A stretch of 18,066 nt of DNA. It comes from Acidithiobacillus ferruginosus (GTDB taxonomy: Bacteria > Pseudomonadota > Gammaproteobacteria > Acidithiobacillales > Acidithiobacillaceae). This document shows positions 1 to 6,273 of this stretch, in pieces. Under the pieces are notes generated by a model. That model worked only from the letters and a program-made list of their open reading frames with translations. It had not been told where the DNA came from and made no database searches. The stretch's first letter is position 1. Every line of letters starts with the position of its first letter. Position numbers and translations under genes: made by a program. The stretch lies in assembly GCF_018854495.1 (NCBI RefSeq), contig NZ_JABBDR010000056.1, forward strand, positions 1 to 18,066. Reading direction: 5' to 3'.

Positions 1-87
1 CGGCAACTCGCCGAACAGACCGAATTAACGGCCTGCACTTAAACCAAATGGCCTCCACGAAACCCGGGGCGGTTCAATCAGTCACCG

Positions 88-375
88 TTAACCGGCCACT
101 GCCTGGGGTCGGGCATCGCCCTTGAGCAGACGCTTAGAAGACACTTTCAGAACAAGGAAGCCGCGACGATCCTTTTCTAAGAAAAACTCAAGCTCATATT
201 CACCGGAGGGCCACACCTCAGTCTCAACAGCGTGCATGAAATCAGATTGCAGGGTACGAACGCCAGAACCCTGTTCAAGATCATAGGACTGTTTCCACAT
301 ACGCTTAAACTCGCCGGTGTCCTTTTTAGTCCACTCGATCACTTCCGGAACATAAACACGCGCTAAACCTTTCAT
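88..375 (-). CDS. Small protein in the position of an inoviral ssDNA-binding protein (gpV/RstB-like)
   Basis: A 95-aa basic protein with no signal peptide or membrane segment. A GGAGG ribosome binding site lies a few bases before the ATG, so the start is well supported. The C-terminal half alternates charged and hydrophobic residues (around YELEFFLEKD and GFLVLKVSSK), as expected for beta strands, which would suit a small OB-type fold. It follows the replication initiator in the same direction after a 145-bp gap containing a terminator-like hairpin. In filamentous phages that position usually holds the protein coating the single-stranded genome and controlling gene II translation. The assignment rests on position, size and charge; I do not recognise a diagnostic motif. 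Confidence 0.5.
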   Translation of the reverse strand: MKGLARVYVPEVIEWTKKDTGEFKRMWKQSYDLEQGSGVRTLQSDFMHAVETEVWPSGEYELEFFLEKDRRGFLVLKVSSKRLLKGDARPQAVAG

Positions 376-480
376 AAAACCTCCAAAAAAAAGTTATAGA
401 ACCGCTATTAGCAAAATAAATTGCCCAAAAAAAACCAGTTAAAAATCAGTACCCTAAAAGTGACAGTTCGGTGTACCGGA

Positions 481-509
481 AAAGGGAGCGCTGTTAGTAG
501 CTCCCCTTT
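481..509 (-). terminator. Hairpin after the replication initiator gene
   Basis: A 6-bp stem (GGGAGC paired with GCTCCC, positions 484-489 and 500-505) with a 10-base loop lies 16 bases past the initiator stop. Read on the minus strand it is followed by TTTTCC, so it looks like a weak intrinsic terminator or attenuator separating the initiator from the 95-aa gene. A filamentous-phage intergenic hairpin (origin or packaging signal) is an alternative. The rest of 376-480 is A-rich on the plus strand and I see no gene in it. Confidence 0.5.
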
Positions 510-520
510 CCCCTACCCGA

Positions 521-1786
521 TCACCCTGCCCTGCGAAAAACCTCCCGGTGCAAACGAGCGATGACGGACGGCAGCGAAAGCGTGTGTGCACGCTCAACAA
601 GGTCCAGACGCGCACGAGGGGGCCGAAATTCGATCACGTTGAACGCGGACGGGGCCTGACGTACCAGGGCGGCACCATCCTGCAACATGGCGTCAGAGAC
701 ACCCGCACGGCCCAGCAAACGACGATGGGCATAAAACTGGGTTTTACCAACGCTCTGACGGGCGGCAGAGAAGCCACTCTGACGTACGGAGTTGTAAAAC
801 TGAAAAGCGGCACGGGCAGCGCCGGGGGTCTTAGCGAGGGAAAGGAGTTCCTTGATCAAAGTGTCATCAGCCATGGCAACCTCACGAGAAAATAAGTGGG
901 AGAACTCAGACTCCCAAACAGAAACGGTATTGAGCAGATCGGCTAGGTAATCGACGGTAAAATAAACGATGGGATTTTTAGAGCGGGTGCTGGAAAGTGG
1001 CGTAAAGCCTAAACGTTGAAAGTACAGGGCAGCGTTGTCAGCCAGCTGGCCCATTTGATCATTAGCAAAGTAGTCAGGGAGAAGGCCGAGCCTGACCGCC
1101 TGGCGGGAAAGCCAAGAGGCACGAAGCTGACATTCAAACCGGGCAATAGGCTGGAACTCCTCAACCATCGCTTCAAGTGTTTGCGGATCCATACTCAAGC
1201 ACTTGGGGGGATGCGCCTTGAGGTCGGCACCTTTGCAGTAGATTTTGCCGACCTTGTAGCGAGAGCCTAAGCCCTGGTAGAGGGTGCGACCGGACGGCGC
1301 GGCATGAATAGCCATTTGCTGATCATCAACGCGCACATCGACAGAGGCGCGACGCTGGCCACGCTGAACACCGGCAACGGTATCAAACCAGCTTTCAAGG
1401 GCAGCACGGGTGCCGAAATCGTAGGAATAGGTAATGTCCAGGCGGGCGACGTACCACAGGCCAGCGGGAGGCCAACGATCAAGCCGGAAAACCGTGCCGA
1501 AAACAAAATCAATCAGGCGCGAGGCCGCTTCGCGCAGGGTGCAAGGACCGTCCACGTTGTGGCCCTGATAGACCTTGGGCGAGGCCTCCAGCGTGACACG
1601 GGAGCCAACGACCAGCGAAAAGCCATCGGCCCAGCTGGGCATATTCAGACCAGTACAAAGGGACCACTTCTGAACATCACCAGTGAAGTCGGTTTGCGTC
1701 AGTTTATTCATCTGAATTTGCATCCAGCGGACCGCACGAGCGGGGAAATAATCGGCGGGAATCGTAAGGCGTAAAGTGTCAATCAA
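521..1786 (-). CDS. Phage replication initiation protein, gene II/X family
   Basis: About 421 aa from the chosen start. It would nick the replicative form at the plus origin to begin rolling-circle replication of a filamentous phage. The N-terminus reads (M)IDTLRLTIP, typical of this family. ARLDITYSYDFG lies near residues 114-125, KIYCKGADL near 181-189 and RFECQLR near 216-222, the pattern of the gpII/CRI proteins of inoviruses. An upstream in-frame ATG at 1861 would add a Cys-rich 25-residue leader unlike the family. The TTG at 1786-1784 is preferred because it directly precedes IDTLRL, has GGGGG about 5 bases upstream, and shares its TGA with the end of the preceding gene (TTGA overlap), implying coupled translation. 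Inovirus versus rolling-circle plasmid origin is decided mainly by context. Confidence 0.82.
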   Translation of the reverse strand: MIDTLRLTIPADYFPARAVRWMQIQMNKLTQTDFTGDVQKWSLCTGLNMPSWADGFSLVVGSRVTLEASPKVYQGHNVDGPCTLREAASRLIDFVFGTVFRLDRWPPAGLWYVARLDITYSYDFGTRAALESWFDTVAGVQRGQRRASVDVRVDDQQMAIHAAPSGRTLYQGLGSRYKVGKIYCKGADLKAHPPKCLSMDPQTLEAMVEEFQPIARFECQLRASWLSRQAVRLGLLPDYFANDQMGQLADNAALYFQRLGFTPLSSTRSKNPIVYFTVDYLADLLNTVSVWESEFSHLFSREVAMADDTLIKELLSLAKTPGAARAAFQFYNSVRQSGFSAARQSVGKTQFYAHRRLLGRAGVSDAMLQDGAALVRQAPSAFNVIEFRPPRARLDLVERAHTLSLPSVIARLHREVFRRAG

Positions 1787-2013
1787 CAGACACCCCCTAG
1801 GCCACCCATCAAATCCAGCAACACACGAGCACGCGCAAGAGGAAGCGCACAAGGAAAACATTTCAAACGAAGCTCTTGAAACTGGCGAATCAGATAAAGA
1901 AGCTCATCACGAGCAATTGCAAAACGTCGTGACTGCGAAACCTCAGGAAAAATATCCGGAGAGAAGAGATCAAAACTGACTGGCTCATTCATAGGACACC
2001 ACCAGCATTTCAT
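1783..2013 (-). CDS. Small hypothetical protein of the phage operon (76 aa)
   Basis: Not recognised. A 76-aa ORF whose ATG overlaps the stop of the upstream 97-aa gene (ATGA) and whose TGA overlaps the TTG start of the initiator (TTGA), so three genes form one translationally coupled series. This arrangement is the main reason to believe it is real. The middle part (roughly RRFAIARDELLYLIRQFQELRLK) is basic and could form an amphipathic helix. A second in-frame ATG eight codons in (MNEPVSF) sits after a near-identical upstream sequence, so a 69-aa product is also possible. No signal peptide or membrane segment is obvious. Small regulators of initiator expression occur here in other inoviruses, but nothing in the sequence shows that function. 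Confidence 0.6.
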   Translation of the reverse strand: MKCWWCPMNEPVSFDLFSPDIFPEVSQSRRFAIARDELLYLIRQFQELRLKCFPCALPLARARVLLDLMGGLGGVC

Positions 2014-2021
2014 AGGACACC
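1988..2021 (-). repeat. Tandem repeat covering two alternative start sites
   Basis: The 13-base string GGTGTCCTATGAA (minus strand) occurs twice, at 2021-2009 and 2000-1988, exactly 21 bases apart. Each copy contains an in-frame ATG for the 76-aa ORF. A related GGGGGTGTC also precedes the TTG start of the initiator at about 1797-1789. The spacing of 7 codons keeps the frame. Confidence 0.75.
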
Positions 2022-2303
2022 CCCTGCCCTTCCAGCCTCAAGGTAATCCTCAAGTTGACGATCAAAATGAGCATCACAACGACGATCAAAGACCGCATCA
2101 GAACGACGCATAACGAGGTAACGTGAAAGCCGCACCTGGTAGGCCTCAAGCTGAGGGAAACCCGGCCAGCGCCGGACATTGGCGATATCACAACACCACC
2201 CAAAGGGAATAACAGAGCAACCAATCACACCAGCAGGAAAATAATAGGCGCAAGCAATCGCCTGACAAGCGGGAATATGAAACGGTTTATTCTTTATAAT
2301 CAT
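2010..2303 (-). CDS. Small hypothetical protein, first gene of the phage operon (97 aa)
   Basis: Not recognised. A 97-aa ORF with a well-placed AGGAG ribosome binding site 8 bases before its ATG. Its TGA overlaps the next start (ATGA). The N-terminal 40 residues are hydrophobic and Cys-containing (ACQAIACAYYFPAG, then CSVIPFGWCCD). The C-terminal half is charged and Arg-rich (RLSRYLVMRRSD, DRRCDAHFDRQLEDYLEAG). The N-terminal stretch could be a short membrane segment, but is interrupted by Pro and Gly, so a folded cytosolic protein is equally possible. It is the promoter-proximal gene opposite the HTH regulator and is likely co-transcribed with the initiator. Confidence 0.6.
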   Translation of the reverse strand: MIIKNKPFHIPACQAIACAYYFPAGVIGCSVIPFGWCCDIANVRRWPGFPQLEAYQVRLSRYLVMRRSDAVFDRRCDAHFDRQLEDYLEAGRAGGVL

Positions 2304-2323
2304 TAGTATATCTCCTAAAAAGG

Positions 2324-2361
2324 GGAGCCGGGGAAGGCTCCAAACTGGCGAGCGACGCCAG
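2324..2361 (-). promoter_or_regulatory. Two adjacent hairpins in the leader of the phage replication operon
   Basis: Two perfect 6-bp stems lie three bases apart: GGAGCC/GGCTCC at 2324-2341 (6-base loop) and CTGGCG/CGCCAG at 2345-2361 (5-base loop). On the minus strand the proximal hairpin is followed by CCTTTTT and then the AGGAG of the 97-aa gene, so it has the form of a transcription attenuator or a structure limiting ribosome access. Phage packaging or replication signals are also hairpins of this size. Confidence 0.55.
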
Positions 2362-2381
2362 ACCGCAAACAGGAAAACTTA

Positions 2382-2410
2382 ATGGTTTACAACCATGCAC
2401 CACAGTAAAC
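2382..2410. promoter_or_regulatory. Candidate operator with nested inverted repeats
   Basis: ATGGTT-TAC-AACCAT (2382-2396) is a perfect inverted repeat. GTTTAC (2385-2390) is also repeated in inverted form as GTAAAC (2405-2410). It lies between the divergent regulator and replication operon, 16 bases upstream of the regulator promoter's -35 box, a natural place for an HTH repressor to control the minus operon. I found no convincing -35/-10 pair for the minus operon itself. Confidence 0.45.
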
Positions 2411-2425
2411 ATAAACGGTGGGCGT

Positions 2426-2454
2426 TTGTCAACCACTCACATGACACCTATAGT
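2426..2454 (+). promoter_or_regulatory. Sigma-70 type promoter of the HTH regulator
   Basis: TTGTCA (2426-2431) and TATAGT (2449-2454) are separated by 17 bases, close to the consensus in both boxes and spacing. Transcription would start near 2461, leaving a leader of under 20 bases with a GGAGGTGA ribosome binding site before the ATG at 2478. Confidence 0.72.
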
Positions 2455-2477
2455 ACAGTCTACGGAGGTGACAAATT

Positions 2478-3197
2478 ATGGACACAAAGGAATTAGTCAA
2501 AAAAGCACAGGTACACGGCGGCTATAAAAGCCTAAGAGACCTAGCAGACAAAATGGGAATAAACCACAGCAGCCTAAGCCTACTAGCCAGCGGAAAGGGC
2601 GAACTGTCCGACGAAACCTATATCAAACTAGCCAAGCTGGCCGGAGTAGACCCGGCAGAAGTACTGATCGAGAAGCACGAGAGGAAGGCAGGCCCGGAGG
2701 CGCGGGCAGTGTGGGCGCGGATCAATGCAGCGGTATCCAAAAGCGCGGTTCTGGGTTTAAGCGTGATCTTACTGCTTCCGGCCCTGCAATCACACGGGGA
2801 TACGTCCAATTTTCAGGTTCCCCACAATAAGTATTATGCGAACCAGCGAAACTTTCTACATGGTGGGGCCGCCCAGAGCGACACGCTGCACCAGAGCGTC
2901 CATTCGTCTGCGGATACGCTCTTCGGACCCTGTGAAATGTTCAACCAAAATGGCAAACGCATATTGCCGGTGGCCGAGGTTATCCCGAATAAAACCAGCG
3001 AGAGACAACGCATCGTGCAGAGTACCCGTTTTGGCTTGCACCGTACCCGCAGGCAGAGCGCGCAGACGATGCCGGAGCGTTCCATCCTCGGCGCTGACCG
3101 GCAGCGAATCGCGCCAGGAGGCCCCCCAGGGTTCCTGATAAGAGTGCAACAGCATGCGCACCAGATCTGCGGCGCTGAGGCGATCCTCACGAGATAA
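2478..3197 (+). CDS. Phage HTH regulator with C-terminal membrane segment; tail runs through the attachment site
   Basis: Residues about 17-60 form a Cro/C1-type helix-turn-helix (SLRDLADKMGINHSSLSLLASG, then ELSDETYIKLAKLAGVDPAEVL). A charged linker and a hydrophobic segment at about 88-104 follow. HTH plus one membrane segment resembles the small regulators common in inovirus genomes (DUF3693-like, from memory). Promoter and GGAGGTGA site support the start. Residues 114-123 are encoded by the dif-like site. Everything beyond about residue 122 is read antisense to the 3' end of dacB (341 bases overlap) and is low in recognisable content, so the 239-aa length is probably an accident of integration. 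In the circular phage the tail would be completed by sequence from the other end of the element. Likely role: repressor of the replication operon. Confidence 0.75.
   Translation: MDTKELVKKAQVHGGYKSLRDLADKMGINHSSLSLLASGKGELSDETYIKLAKLAGVDPAEVLIEKHERKAGPEARAVWARINAAVSKSAVLGLSVILLLPALQSHGDTSNFQVPHNKYYANQRNFLHGGAAQSDTLHQSVHSSADTLFGPCEMFNQNGKRILPVAEVIPNKTSERQRIVQSTRFGLHRTRRQSAQTMPERSILGADRQRIAPGGPPGFLIRVQQHAHQICGAEAILTR
2817..2844 (-). other. dif-like XerCD attachment site (phage/chromosome junction)
   Basis: Read on the minus strand: GGTTCGCATAA (2844-2834), central TACTTA (2833-2828), TTGTGGGGAAC (2827-2817). The first arm fits the gammaproteobacterial XerC-arm consensus RNTKCGCATAA at every position. 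The second matches the XerD arm TTATGTTAAAT at 6 of 11. A conserved arm on the host side with a degenerate arm on the phage side is the signature of an integrated inovirus. The site is 11 bases beyond the dacB stop. Confidence 0.75.
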
Positions 3198-4364
3198 TCC
3201 GCAGCCATCGATCAGTCGAGCTTGGGTGTCAAGTATACCGTTCACAGAAAGCCAACGGTGCAAGCCCTGCATTGTCGATGCACGGCTTCCATCACCGCCG
3301 CGAGCCAGATCCGCATCCCGGAGCAATACTTCTACATGGGTGTTTTCGCTCACCTTGTTGGCCACCGTGATCTCTTCCACCAATGGCGGTGACTCCTGTT
3401 TGGCCAATAAGACATAGTGCGCATATCCCTCGGACTGCTTTGCACCGCGTTTGTTGTTCAATACTTGGATAGCATTACCTACAAGAATACCCTTTTCCTC
3501 CAAAGCCTGTCGCAATGCTGCGGCGGCAAAATAGGCTGGATCGGGCTGCGCCAGCATCGCGGCAAAAATACCGCCCTTGGCGGAAATCGCGCCAGTCAAC
3601 AGATATCCGCTTCCGGATTTTTCCAAATGTACCGGACGAATGGGATCCTCCGGCGAAACTGTGATCACCGTGTTCCGAATGAATCCTCCCGGGTTGGGCG
3701 TGATCTCGGCGTTGGTGCGTACCCCCGCCGCCCGCCCCGGTTTGATTTGTACCGCGATCATGGCGTCGTTGAACATGAGTGCATGGATCGCTGCGCCATA
3801 CCAATAGCGCTGATCCTGTTCCGTCCAACCCGGCAGCATGCTATCTGCGGGAAAGTACGTGGCATCCGCCAGAATACCCTCCGGAATTTGGCGAATACCC
3901 GCAGCCCATACTTGAGCGGCAAGCATGCGCATAGGGTACATGGGGTCATCCCGTACTGTTCGCCTGACAAACGGGAAGCGACGGCTGGAAAGATCGGGGT
4001 CGCCACCACCCAGAAAAATCAAGGGCCCCTGCACTACTCCATTATCGATAGTCCGGGCTAGTATCCGAGTTTTCTGGCGAGATTCAGGGCCCAGCTCGTG
4101 CAGAATATACGCTGTGGTCAGCAGTTTTGCTGTGGACGCAGGCAGTTGTCTATGATTTGCCTGCACGCTCAGGGTGGGGCGCCTGCCCTTTTGCACATCC
4201 TGAATCAGGATACTCCATTGGCCGTCGCCAAACTGGGTGTTTGCATCCTTGTGGCCGGTAGCGGCGATAGCGGGCATAAGCCAGAAAAACGGCAATATCC
4301 CGACAAAAAAACGCCGCCATAGCCGGCCTCCCTCCCCTTTCCACCGCCGCCCATCCGAACGCAT
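2856..4364 (-). CDS. dacB: D-alanyl-D-alanine carboxypeptidase/endopeptidase (PBP4, S13 family)
   Basis: 502 aa, slightly longer than E. coli DacB. It cleaves terminal D-Ala from, and cross-links between, peptidoglycan stem peptides in the periplasm. The N-terminus has a basic region and hydrophobic core (about 18-34) ending AIAA, a likely Sec signal peptide. The three penicillin-binding motifs are all present: S77-T-A-K80 with the acylated serine, S339-E-N341, and K445-T-G447, plus the family's DGxGLS at 386-391. A GGGAG site precedes the ATG by about 8 bases. It begins 30 bases after the AmpG-like transporter gene and is probably co-transcribed with it. Its 3' end abuts the phage attachment site, and no terminator is visible between. 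Confidence 0.92.
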   Translation of the reverse strand: MRSDGRRWKGEGGRLWRRFFVGILPFFWLMPAIAATGHKDANTQFGDGQWSILIQDVQKGRRPTLSVQANHRQLPASTAKLLTTAYILHELGPESRQKTRILARTIDNGVVQGPLIFLGGGDPDLSSRRFPFVRRTVRDDPMYPMRMLAAQVWAAGIRQIPEGILADATYFPADSMLPGWTEQDQRYWYGAAIHALMFNDAMIAVQIKPGRAAGVRTNAEITPNPGGFIRNTVITVSPEDPIRPVHLEKSGSGYLLTGAISAKGGIFAAMLAQPDPAYFAAAALRQALEEKGILVGNAIQVLNNKRGAKQSEGYAHYVLLAKQESPPLVEEITVANKVSENTHVEVLLRDADLARGGDGSRASTMQGLHRWLSVNGILDTQARLIDGCGLSREDRLSAADLVRMLLHSYQEPWGASWRDSLPVSAEDGTLRHRLRALPAGTVQAKTGTLHDALSLAGFIRDNLGHRQYAFAILVEHFTGSEERIRRRMDALVQRVALGGPTM

Positions 4365-4394
4365 CGTTTCACTCCCATTTATACTTATATGAAA

Positions 4395-5636
4395 CTATTC
4401 GCCTTTTCCCTCCAAAAGGTCCGATCCCGGCAAGGACTCCTGACGATCTGTAAACAGGACCGCTGGCATGCGCAGCGCCAGCCACAAACTGGGTAACGCC
4501 GCAGCAAACGCCAGTAGAAAGAATTCCACAAATCCCACCTGTGCTGCAAGAAAACCGCTAAATCCGCCGACAACCGTGGCTGCCACGGACATCAGGGCGG
4601 AGCCGATAGCAAAATGCGTTGCCTGGTAAGCACCCTGACAACGCTGCATGAGGAAGACCATCAGAACGGCAGTGCCGAGACCCGCCGCAGCCTGCTCAAA
4701 GGCCACTGTGACACCTACCCACCAGACAGAGGGCGTCACCCAGGCCAGCCACGCATAGGCCGGAATCGCCAGGGATTGAATCAACGTCAACGGCAGCAAT
4801 GCATGGCGCAACCCCCAACGAGATATGATGATACCGCCCAGCAAGGCGCCTCCGATAGTCGTCACCGTCCCTACTGTTCCGGTGAGAATGCCGCGCGCCA
4901 CCAGGCCATAGCCCAAATGACTGAGAAATGGAGTTACCATCGCCGCCATCATGGCGTCGCCCGCGCGGAAAAGCAGGATAAAGGCCAGCGCCCAAAGAAT
5001 CCCTGGTTGCTGCAGGTAGGTGGTGAAAGCTTCGCGCACGGCGTGCCAATGCTGTCCTTTGTGGCTTGTGGACGGCGGCGATGGCGGCAGTGCGCGCTGA
5101 TGAAAAGCCGCCAATCCCCATATCATCGCCGCCGCAGTTAAAAAACAGGCGATCCAGGATATCCACCCGGCGATAATGACCAGCACACCGTTTCCCACCA
5201 GCATGGCAATCCGATAGGCTGCAACCCGCAATCCGGAAAAAGCCGCCTGATCGGATGGGCTGAGTGTCTGGATATAATACCCGTCTACGGACATATCATG
5301 GGTGGCCGACAGGAAGGCCATTAACATAAAAATTTTGGCGGCGAGGTCCAGATTCAGGTGCTGTGCCGGCCAGATCAGCAAGGCGGCCACGCCACCCAAT
5401 ACGATTTCCATCACCACAAGCCAACGCTTTTTGTCCGCGAAAAGGTCGATCAAGGGGCTCCAGAACAGTTTTAAATTCCAGGGTAGTCCCAAAAACGAGA
5501 GCAGTCCGATAACCTGCAAGCTGGCGCCTGCATAGGTAAAAAACTGTACGGACACCTGTTGCACCAGCGAATAGGGCAACCCTTCCGCGTAATAGGTGCT
5601 GGAAATCCATCTGAACGTTTTAAATTTTTTCCGCAA
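4395..5636 (-). CDS. ampG: AmpG-like MFS transporter (muropeptide permease)
   Basis: 413 aa, rich in hydrophobic segments (about 10-12), no signal peptide. The N-terminal region (SSTYYAEGLPYSLVQQ, then LGLPWNLKLFWSPLIDLF) and THDMSVDGYYIQTL near residue 110 match the AmpG/acetyl-CoA transporter branch of the MFS. AmpG brings anhydromuropeptides from the periplasm to the cytoplasm for recycling. Its place directly before dacB supports a peptidoglycan role. The start is a TTG at 5636-5634: an in-frame stop lies two codons upstream and no ATG is available near the family N-terminus. The ribosome binding site (GGATGA) is weak. A terminator lies just upstream, so a separate promoter is needed, but there is little room for one. 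Confidence 0.8.
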   Translation of the reverse strand: MRKKFKTFRWISSTYYAEGLPYSLVQQVSVQFFTYAGASLQVIGLLSFLGLPWNLKLFWSPLIDLFADKKRWLVVMEIVLGGVAALLIWPAQHLNLDLAAKIFMLMAFLSATHDMSVDGYYIQTLSPSDQAAFSGLRVAAYRIAMLVGNGVLVIIAGWISWIACFLTAAAMIWGLAAFHQRALPPSPPSTSHKGQHWHAVREAFTTYLQQPGILWALAFILLFRAGDAMMAAMVTPFLSHLGYGLVARGILTGTVGTVTTIGGALLGGIIISRWGLRHALLPLTLIQSLAIPAYAWLAWVTPSVWWVGVTVAFEQAAAGLGTAVLMVFLMQRCQGAYQATHFAIGSALMSVAATVVGGFSGFLAAQVGFVEFFLLAFAAALPSLWLALRMPAVLFTDRQESLPGSDLLEGKGE

Positions 5637-5650
5637 TGTTCATCCAGATA

Positions 5651-5676
5651 TAAAAAACCCCCGCAAAGCGGGGGTT
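5651..5676 (-). terminator. Rho-independent terminator of the cytochrome gene
   Basis: On the minus strand a 9-bp perfect stem (AACCCCCGC/GCGGGGGTT) with a 3-base loop is followed by further T residues and TATA. It lies 20 bases past the cytochrome stop and just before the AmpG-like gene. The plus-strand reading lacks a T tract. Confidence 0.88.
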
Positions 5677-5695
5677 AGACGACCAAAGAAGTCCA

Positions 5696-6199
5696 CTAAT
5701 CAGATTTGGGGGGAGCGACAGGCTTTTGCGCTAACACCCATGAAACCAATTCCTCGGCTTCCACAGGGGTCACGCTCTGCGCCGGCATGGGCATGGAGCC
5801 CCATGCTCCGGACACGCCGTGCTCAATAGCGTACTTTAACGTTGCTACCGCCTTGGGATCGCGTTGGTACCGGTAGGCGACCCAAGCAAAAGCAGGCCCA
5901 AGGACTTTGGTATCTACCCGGTGACAGGCGAAACAGCCCTTGGCTTCCGCCAGCGACCGCTCCGTGGTCAACACCTCAACAAGGTGCTTATCTCCTTTTC
6001 GCTCGACAAGCCCAGACGGCGACACCGCACTTCCACCCTGCCCATCACTCCGGGCAGTTCCAGAACTCTGCCTGCTGTCCGCCACCGGGTTGCCAGTAGA
6101 ACTACCAACCGGCGCAGTAGCAGATTCATCCTTTCTGGCACAAGCGGTGGCAAGACTGATGACACCGAGTAGCATCAGAAAGCGCACAACTGGCTTCAT
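5696..6199 (-). CDS. Lipoprotein c-type cytochrome
   Basis: 167 aa. The N-terminus is a lipoprotein signal peptide with lipobox LATAC (C20 lipidated). It is followed by a Ser/Gly/Thr-rich linker to about residue 65, then a single class I cytochrome c domain. The heme site is C89-F-A-C92-H93, and the likely sixth ligand is M136 or M138 in GSMPMPAQ. The domain ends ELVSWVLAQKP, as in c551/c552-type electron carriers. It would be a membrane-tethered periplasmic electron shuttle. The partner is not shown by the context. It follows a lipoprotein gene with a similar N-terminus after 74 bases, and a strong terminator follows it. Ribosome binding site is modest (GGTGAG). Confidence 0.88.
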   Translation of the reverse strand: MKPVVRFLMLLGVISLATACARKDESATAPVGSSTGNPVADSRQSSGTARSDGQGGSAVSPSGLVERKGDKHLVEVLTTERSLAEAKGCFACHRVDTKVLGPAFAWVAYRYQRDPKAVATLKYAIEHGVSGAWGSMPMPAQSVTPVEAEELVSWVLAQKPVAPPKSD

Positions 6200-6273
6200 A
6201 CCACACTCACCATTGTAGCGCGCTCCCGATGTCCAGCTCTGAACGAACCCGTGTAAACCTGTGGAGTACCGAA

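Larger units (their letters stand above)
1..2844. mobile_element. Inovirus-like prophage, right-hand part (left end outside window)
   Basis: Seen: a tight minus-strand gene series containing a gene II/X-type replication initiator followed by a 95-aa small protein, a divergent HTH regulator with a C-terminal hydrophobic segment, and a dif-like sequence exactly where the host gene dacB ends. This order (regulator, small ORFs, initiator, ssDNA-binding-type protein) resembles the replication module of filamentous phages of the CTXphi/Pf kind, many of which integrate at dif using host XerC/XerD. No coat, pIII or Zot/pI gene lies in the window, and they would be expected left of position 1. The element could instead be a satellite or a degraded prophage. 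The right boundary is placed at the outer edge of the dif-like site. The left boundary is unknown. Confidence 0.72.

Noticed and set aside
1787..1861. ATG-initiated 25-residue extension of the replication initiator
   Set aside because: Cys-rich leader not seen in the family. The TTG at 1786 has a ribosome binding site and a TTGA overlap.
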